Shown one piece after another: positions 60,090 through 64,000 of a DNA stretch of 64,000 nucleotides. Under the pieces are notes generated by a model, which was given only the letters and a program-made list of their open reading frames with translations, ran no database searches and was not told where the DNA came from. The first letter of the stretch is position 1; each line of letters opens with the position of its first letter. Origin of the DNA: Citrobacter amalonaticus. Lineage in GTDB: Bacteria > Pseudomonadota > Gammaproteobacteria > Enterobacterales > Enterobacteriaceae. Made by a program: the position numbers and the translations under genes. Where the stretch lies: contig NZ_AP024585.1 in the NCBI RefSeq assembly GCF_018323885.1, positions 1,054,001-1,118,000 of the forward strand, in the 5' to 3' direction.

Positions 60090-60106
60090 AGGAGGTCTGA
60101 CCACTT
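60090..60106 (-). promoter_or_regulatory. Candidate FadR operator of fadE
   Basis: On the minus strand AAGTGGTCAGACCTCCT keeps the GGTC-x-GAC core and most flanks of the FadR consensus (AGCTGGTCCGACNTGTT). It lies 22 nt before the start codon, where FadR would block transcription. Motif-based. Confidence 0.5.
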
Positions 60107-60306
60107 GTGATGATATGGTTGTAGTGGATGTGAATTCTTTTAGCAATGTGTTTACAAAATAATTACAACAAAGCTCACATTGTTGCCGATTTCTGCGGCA
60201 CGAAAAATCAAAAGCCGTCGCCATTGATGTGGCTTATGCTTCTCGCTGCCAGTGCTATCCGGTACACTGCATCCTGTCATTTACATTCATGCTGAAGGAT
60301 ATCCTC

Positions 60307-60885
60307 ATGTACCAGGATCTTATTCGTAACGAACTGAACGAAGCGGCGGAAACGCTGGCGAATTTTTTAAAAGATGATGCCAATATTCACGCCATTCAGC
60401 GCGCGGCGGTCCTGCTGGCAGACAGTTTTAAAGCAGGAGGTAAGGTACTGTCCTGCGGTAACGGCGGCTCTCATTGTGACGCCATGCACTTTGCCGAAGA
60501 ACTGACCGGGCGTTATCGCGAAAACCGTCCGGGCTATCCGGCCATTGCGATTTCCGACGTTAGCCACATCTCCTGCGTCAGCAATGATTTCGGTTACGAC
60601 TACGTCTTTTCCCGTTATGTGGAAGCGGTAGGGCGCGAAGGCGATGTGCTGTTAGGCATCTCAACCTCCGGCAATTCGGGTAACGTGATCAAAGCCATCG
60701 CCGCGGCACGCGAGAAGGGAATGAAGGTCATCACCCTGACCGGTAAAGACGGCGGCAAAATGGCCGGTACTGCCGATATCGAAATCCGCGTTCCGCATTT
60801 CGGCTATGCTGACCGTATTCAGGAAATTCATATTAAAGTGATTCATATCCTGATTCAGTTGATCGAAAAAGAGATGGTTAAGTAA
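60307..60885 (+). CDS. gmhA: GmhA sedoheptulose-7-phosphate isomerase
   Basis: First step of ADP-heptose synthesis for LPS core; also called lpcA. The 192-aa SIS-domain tetramer has [22 protein letters not shown] near 52-73, the phosphate-binding SGNSGN and the C-terminal catalytic His region ([14 protein letters not shown]). The ATG at 60307 follows AAGGATAT; longer in-frame starts reach into the promoter. Works in the same pathway as gmhB at 41 kb. Confidence 0.97.
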   Translation: MYQDLIRNELNEAAETLANFLKDDANIHAIQRAAVLLADSFKAGGKVLSCGNGGSHCDAMHFAEELTGRYRENRPGYPAIAISDVSHISCVSNDFGYDYVFSRYVEAVGREGDVLLGISTSGNSGNVIKAIAAAREKGMKVITLTGKDGGKMAGTADIEIRVPHFGYADRIQEIHIKVIHILIQLIEKEMVK

Positions 60886-60930
60886 GTCTTCGCCGGGGGT
60901 TTTGCGCCCCCGCAGTTGTGGAGGTGATGT

Positions 60931-61698
60931 ATGTGCGAACTGCTCGGGATGAGCGCCAATGTGCCTACCGATATCTGCTTTAGTTTTACCGGGCTGGTTC
61001 AGCGTGGAGGGGGAACCGGACCGCACAAAGACGGCTGGGGCATCACCTTCTATGAAGGCAAAGGCTGCCGGACGTTCAAAGATCCGCAACCCAGCTTTAA
61101 CTCCCCCATCGCCAGACTGGTACAGGACTACCCGATCAAATCCTGTTCCGTGATTGCCCATATTCGCCAGGCGAATCGGGGCGAAGTGGCGCTGGAGAAT
61201 ACCCATCCCTTCACGCGTGAACTGTGGGGCCGCCACTGGACCTACGCGCACAATGGTCAGCTTTCGGGCTATAAAACGCTGGAAACCGGCAATTTTCGCC
61301 CGGTGGGTGAAACCGACAGCGAAAAGGCATTCTGCTGGTTGCTGCACAAACTCACTCAGCGCTATCCGCGCACGCCTGGCAACATGACGGCAGTGTTCAG
61401 GTATATCGCAACGCTGGCGGGCGTACTGCGTGAGAAAGGGGTCTTTAACATGCTGTTGTCTGACGGGCGCTATGTGATGGCATTCTGCTCGACGAATCTG
61501 TTCTGGATCACGCGCCGTGCACCGTTTGGCGTCGCCACGTTGCTCGATCAGGATGTGGAGATAGATTTTCAGAAAGAGACCACACCGAACGATGTGGTCA
61601 CCGTCATTGCCACGCAACCACTGACAGGCAACGAAACCTGGCAAAAGATTATGCCAGGCGAGTGGGCGTTATTTTGTCTCGGGGAGCGTGTAGTTTGA
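60931..61698 (+). CDS. yafJ: YafJ class II glutamine amidotransferase-like protein
   Basis: A 255-aa Ntn-hydrolase of the GATase II type. The nucleophile would be Cys2 ([10 protein letters not shown]), exposed when Map removes the initiator Met. Conserved [12 protein letters not shown] (about 32-43), HIRQANRG (76-83) and AHNGQLSG (108-115) match the glutaminase site. Reaction unknown. ATG with GGAGG upstream. The last 30 nt overlap the end of yafK on the other strand. Confidence 0.92.
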   Translation: MCELLGMSANVPTDICFSFTGLVQRGGGTGPHKDGWGITFYEGKGCRTFKDPQPSFNSPIARLVQDYPIKSCSVIAHIRQANRGEVALENTHPFTRELWGRHWTYAHNGQLSGYKTLETGNFRPVGETDSEKAFCWLLHKLTQRYPRTPGNMTAVFRYIATLAGVLREKGVFNMLLSDGRYVMAFCSTNLFWITRRAPFGVATLLDQDVEIDFQKETTPNDVVTVIATQPLTGNETWQKIMPGEWALFCLGERVV

Positions 61699-62409
61699 CG
61701 CCAGCTGCGGCTGAACCACTTCATGACTCAACGGTTTGCTGACGACATAGCGGCCATCGACAACCGACACGGTCGGTGGCTTGCGGGTCTGCTCGAAATA
61801 ATCGTATCCCGGTTTTAACTGCGACCAGAACTCTTTGTAATACGAATACTTGTGACGCTGCATATTGGCATCGGTCATGCGGAAGGGATAAATACTGACC
61901 TGCACACTCGACTGACCAAAGACCAACGCACCGGTGACAAACTGGAAAATCTCATCAATGCCGCTGTCGGTCATGGCGTAACAGCCAACCGAGACGCAGG
62001 CACCGTGAATCATCAGATATTTGCCTTCATAACCATGAGCACGGTCATAGGCATTGGGGAAGCCTATATTAATGGCTTTATAAAAGCGGCTGTCAGGTTT
62101 GAGCTGGCTACGCTGGACGTTATAAAAACCTTCAGGACTTTTAAAATCGCCCTGGCGTTGTTTTGGACCTAATCCGCCGGAGTAATTACAAATTTTGTAG
62201 CTGTCGAGAAGTTGATACTGTTCGCCCATCTTGACGTAGAGATCGAGCGTGCGCTCTTCCTTGAAGATCTGAATATAGACCGGCGATCCCATCAATTGCT
62301 GCTTATACTCTTTGCTGATGGGGGTTGTGGAGCTATTGCTACTCAGCAAGCCGGCGAATGACACGCACGGGATCAAAAGCATCGCAATAAATAATGCGAT
62401 TTTACGCAT
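61669..62409 (-). CDS. yafK: YafK (DpaA), L,D-transpeptidase-family Lpp-detaching enzyme
   Basis: A YkuD-fold periplasmic protein. E. coli DpaA/YafK (also LdtF) is reported to cut Braun lipoprotein off peptidoglycan. The 246-aa precursor has a signal peptide ending SFA-GLL (residue 19). The YkuD active site is [16 protein letters not shown] with the catalytic Cys in SxGCYA. The ATG at 62409 gives the E. coli length. Divergent from yafL; tail-to-tail overlap with yafJ. Confidence 0.93.
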   Translation of the reverse strand: MRKIALFIAMLLIPCVSFAGLLSSNSSTTPISKEYKQQLMGSPVYIQIFKEERTLDLYVKMGEQYQLLDSYKICNYSGGLGPKQRQGDFKSPEGFYNVQRSQLKPDSRFYKAINIGFPNAYDRAHGYEGKYLMIHGACVSVGCYAMTDSGIDEIFQFVTGALVFGQSSVQVSIYPFRMTDANMQRHKYSYYKEFWSQLKPGYDYFEQTRKPPTVSVVDGRYVVSKPLSHEVVQPQLASNYTLPETK

Positions 62410-62757
62410 ACTGCTTGTTCCTTGATAAAACGATTGCACACGCCAGAACGGCAAAAATAAGATCCCCAAATCGGACTAATCTGGATTTGGAACGCTCACA
62501 TTAACACCACGACAGTTTTTCGCAAGCCCCTCGTGGTGCGTTTACAATTTATACAGAACGTTAGCGACACTGGCTGTCAGAACCGGCCCGATTTTGTCCA
62601 TTTCCGCAGAACGGATGTCAGGCTCGTTGCCAGGGGCATGGCGGATACAATTCACTGATAATAAACCATTAATTTTTTAATTATTGATTATTAAGCCTGG
62701 TCAGTTCCTCGCCTGGTTAAACTGTCGCCTCACTGTTTATTTAGGTTATGTTTTTTT
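62410..62757. other. yafK-yafL divergent intergenic region
   Basis: 348 nt without a gene. It must hold promoters for both genes. The yafL-proximal third is very A+T-rich (around 62655-62695), suggesting an H-NS or promoter region, but I see no convincing -35/-10 pair and no repeat. Confidence 0.6.
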
Positions 62758-63507
62758 ATGTTTTTATCCGGTGCTCCGCGCGCCATTCTGCCGGGGCTAC
62801 TCTCGTTATGTCTCCTTTATTCACCGTTATCTGCAGCCGTCTCTTCACATCAGACGTTTAGCTATGCCGCGACGTTGCGGATGCATAACCGTGAACGTCT
62901 GCTCAGTAAATATCAGGCGAAGCGCAGAAGGCAGGCGCATTACATTGTTTCCGGAACCCCGCAGAGCAAGAGAGCGTTGCGCCAGCACAACCGTGAGTTG
63001 CTTGAACAGCATCCAGAATGGTTCCCGGGGCCGCTGCGCGCGGACAACCATCGCTGGCAGGAACTGGCAGAAAATAAGGCGTTCCTCACTAGCGACCATT
63101 TGCAGAACATCACGGAAGTGGCGATTCATCGCCTTGAGGCGCAACTGGGGAAACCGTACGTATGGGGAGGCGTCAATCCGGATCGCGGATTCGACTGTAG
63201 TGGGCTGGTTTTCTACGCCTACAATAAAATCCTGGCGGCCAAATTACCGCGCACGGCAAATGAAATGTATCATTACCGTCGGGCAACCATTGTCGCTAAC
63301 CGTGACCTGCGCCGTGGCGATCTGCTGTTCTTCCATATACACAGTCAGGATATCGCCGACCATATGGGTGTTTATCTGGGGGATGGACAGTTTATCCAGT
63401 CCCCGCGTACGGGCGAAACCATCCGGGTGAGCCAATTGACCGATCCGTTCTGGCAGGATCACTTCCTCGGCGCACGCCGGATCCTCAAGGAAAATACCAT
63501 CATCTAA
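62758..63507 (+). CDS. yafL: YafL, NlpC/P60 family peptidase
   Basis: Probable secreted or periplasmic cell-wall endopeptidase. The 249-aa precursor has a hydrophobic N-terminus (LLSLCLLYSPLSAAV, about 14-28). The NlpC/P60 domain has catalytic Cys147 in RGFDCSGLVFYAY, LRRGDLLFF and the His in DHMGVYLGDGQFIQSP. A second reading frame over 62684-63430 is a shadow. The ATG at 62758 is preceded by AGG only, a weak ribosome site. The stop overlaps the small ORF on the other strand. Confidence 0.92.
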   Translation: MFLSGAPRAILPGLLSLCLLYSPLSAAVSSHQTFSYAATLRMHNRERLLSKYQAKRRRQAHYIVSGTPQSKRALRQHNRELLEQHPEWFPGPLRADNHRWQELAENKAFLTSDHLQNITEVAIHRLEAQLGKPYVWGGVNPDRGFDCSGLVFYAYNKILAAKLPRTANEMYHYRRATIVANRDLRRGDLLFFHIHSQDIADHMGVYLGDGQFIQSPRTGETIRVSQLTDPFWQDHFLGARRILKENTII

Positions 63508-63743
63508 CAGGCAAGCAGCAACAGGATGATGAAGACAAGCATCATCGTGCCTGCCAGCAACAGATCGACGGGTTCGATGAGCGCGACGTGCGCGGGCATC
63601 GCGTCATCTGTTGATTGCGTTTCATTATGTTGTTGCAACTCTTGCTGGCGCACAAACTCCCGGTATGTGCGCCAGTACAATCTGGCGTCATCATGCTGAG
63701 CGTCGTTTTCTGAAGGGGATGGGATATTCTGTTGAATGGTCAC
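63504..63743 (-). CDS. Small hypothetical membrane protein, 79 aa
   Basis: Not recognised. The 79-aa ORF has a hydrophilic, Gln/Asp/Glu-rich N-terminal part (about 1-50, including a helical YWRTYREFVRQQELQQHN). A single C-terminal transmembrane segment (LLLAGTMMLVFIILLLLAC, about 61-79) ends the protein: a tail-anchored topology. The start is GTG at 63743 with AGGA 8-11 nt upstream. It is 105 nt downstream of the FlhA-family gene on the same strand and convergent with yafL, overlapping its stop by 4 nt. Confidence 0.6.
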   Translation of the reverse strand: MTIQQNIPSPSENDAQHDDARLYWRTYREFVRQQELQQHNETQSTDDAMPAHVALIEPVDLLLAGTMMLVFIILLLLAC

Positions 63744-63848
63744 TCATCAATCCTTTAACTTGAGCAGGCATTTGAAATGCAACCTCCTTGTCGCGTCATC
63801 TTTATAAAGCGGCAGAAAAAACGCCGACTTAAACAGCCGGGTAATTAT

Positions 63849-64000
63849 TTAACTCAGTGCCCCCATAATTTTCAGCTCCAGTTCATCTGCCACTTCGTTA
63901 TAAGACAGAACGTTCAGACCCGGCGCGAAGAGTCGGGCATAGCGCGCCAGCAGCGGACGTAGCGACGGCGCGACCAGCAGCACCGGCTCTTTGCCTGCGG
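63849..64000 (-). CDS. lfhA: FlhA-family export protein, C-terminal end (likely LfhA of Flag-2)
   Basis: Partial: the last 50 codons of a gene running off the right edge. The translation includes EPVLLVAPSLRPLLARYAR and PGLNVLSYNEVADELELKI, ending IMGALS. This pattern is the conserved C-terminus of FlhA/SctV export-gate proteins of flagellar and type III secretion systems. The position after yafL equals that of fhiA (lfhA) in E. coli, the remnant of the lateral flagellar Flag-2 locus. The Flag-2 assignment therefore rests on synteny. Confidence 0.72.
   Translation of the reverse strand, partial: AGKEPVLLVAPSLRPLLARYARLFAPGLNVLSYNEVADELELKIMGALS

Noticed and set aside
62684..63430. 248-aa open frame overlapping yafL in another frame
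   Set aside because: The other frame encodes YafL with an intact NlpC/P60 active site; this one is Arg/Ser/Cys-rich with no domain.

Overview
The window is chromosomal DNA of an enterobacterium close to Escherichia, Salmonella and Citrobacter. Almost every gene matches an E. coli K-12 counterpart in order and length, from degP through rpsB-tsf, the lipid A/BamA cluster, dnaE, accA, ldcC, proS, metNIQ and an rrn operon to dnaQ, fadE and yafL. Several features differ from K-12. The rrn spacer carries tRNA-Glu instead of tRNA-Ile and tRNA-Ala. An MFS transporter gene lies between yafC and yafD. yafT, yafU and ivy are absent between aspV and fadE. A flagellar flhA/lfhA-type gene begins at the right edge. 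I favour a Citrobacter-like species, judged from protein divergence and layout and not from any database search.

Layout. 1-7.8 kb: degP and cdaR (+), then yaeH, dapD, glnD and map (-), with two REP/BIME elements. 7.9-13.2 kb: translation and nucleotide genes rpsB, tsf, pyrH, frr, then dxr, with three ERIC elements in the gaps. 13.2-28 kb: a long co-directional envelope and replication run, uppS-cdsA-rseP-bamA-skp-lpxD-fabZ-lpxA-lpxB-rnhB-dnaE-accA. It couples undecaprenyl phosphate, CDP-diacylglycerol, outer-membrane protein assembly, lipid A, fatty-acid synthesis and the replicative polymerase. 28-35 kb: ldcC, yaeR, tilS, rof/yaeP (-), yaeQ-arfB, nlpE, yaeF (-). 35-41 kb: proS, trmO, rcsF and the methionine ABC importer metNIQ (-). 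41-47.3 kb: gmhB and a complete rrn operon (16S, tRNA-Glu, 23S, 5S, tRNA-Asp). 47.4-56.7 kb: dkgB, yafC with a divergent MFS gene, yafD, yafE, mltD, gloB, yafS, rnhA/dnaQ and a second tRNA-Asp. 56.7-64 kb: yafV, fadE, gmhA, yafJ, yafK, yafL, a small membrane-protein ORF and the 3' end of an FlhA-family gene.

Functionally the window is mostly housekeeping. I found no transposase, integrase, CRISPR array, phage module or defence island. The parts most worth a second look are the ERIC cluster and mutually exclusive hairpins in the gaps between essential genes, the divergent BamA surface loops, the yafC/MFS pair, the unrecognised 79-aa membrane ORF beside the FlhA-family gene, and the flagellar locus that gene may belong to. 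Statements about E. coli equivalents come from memory of the families.
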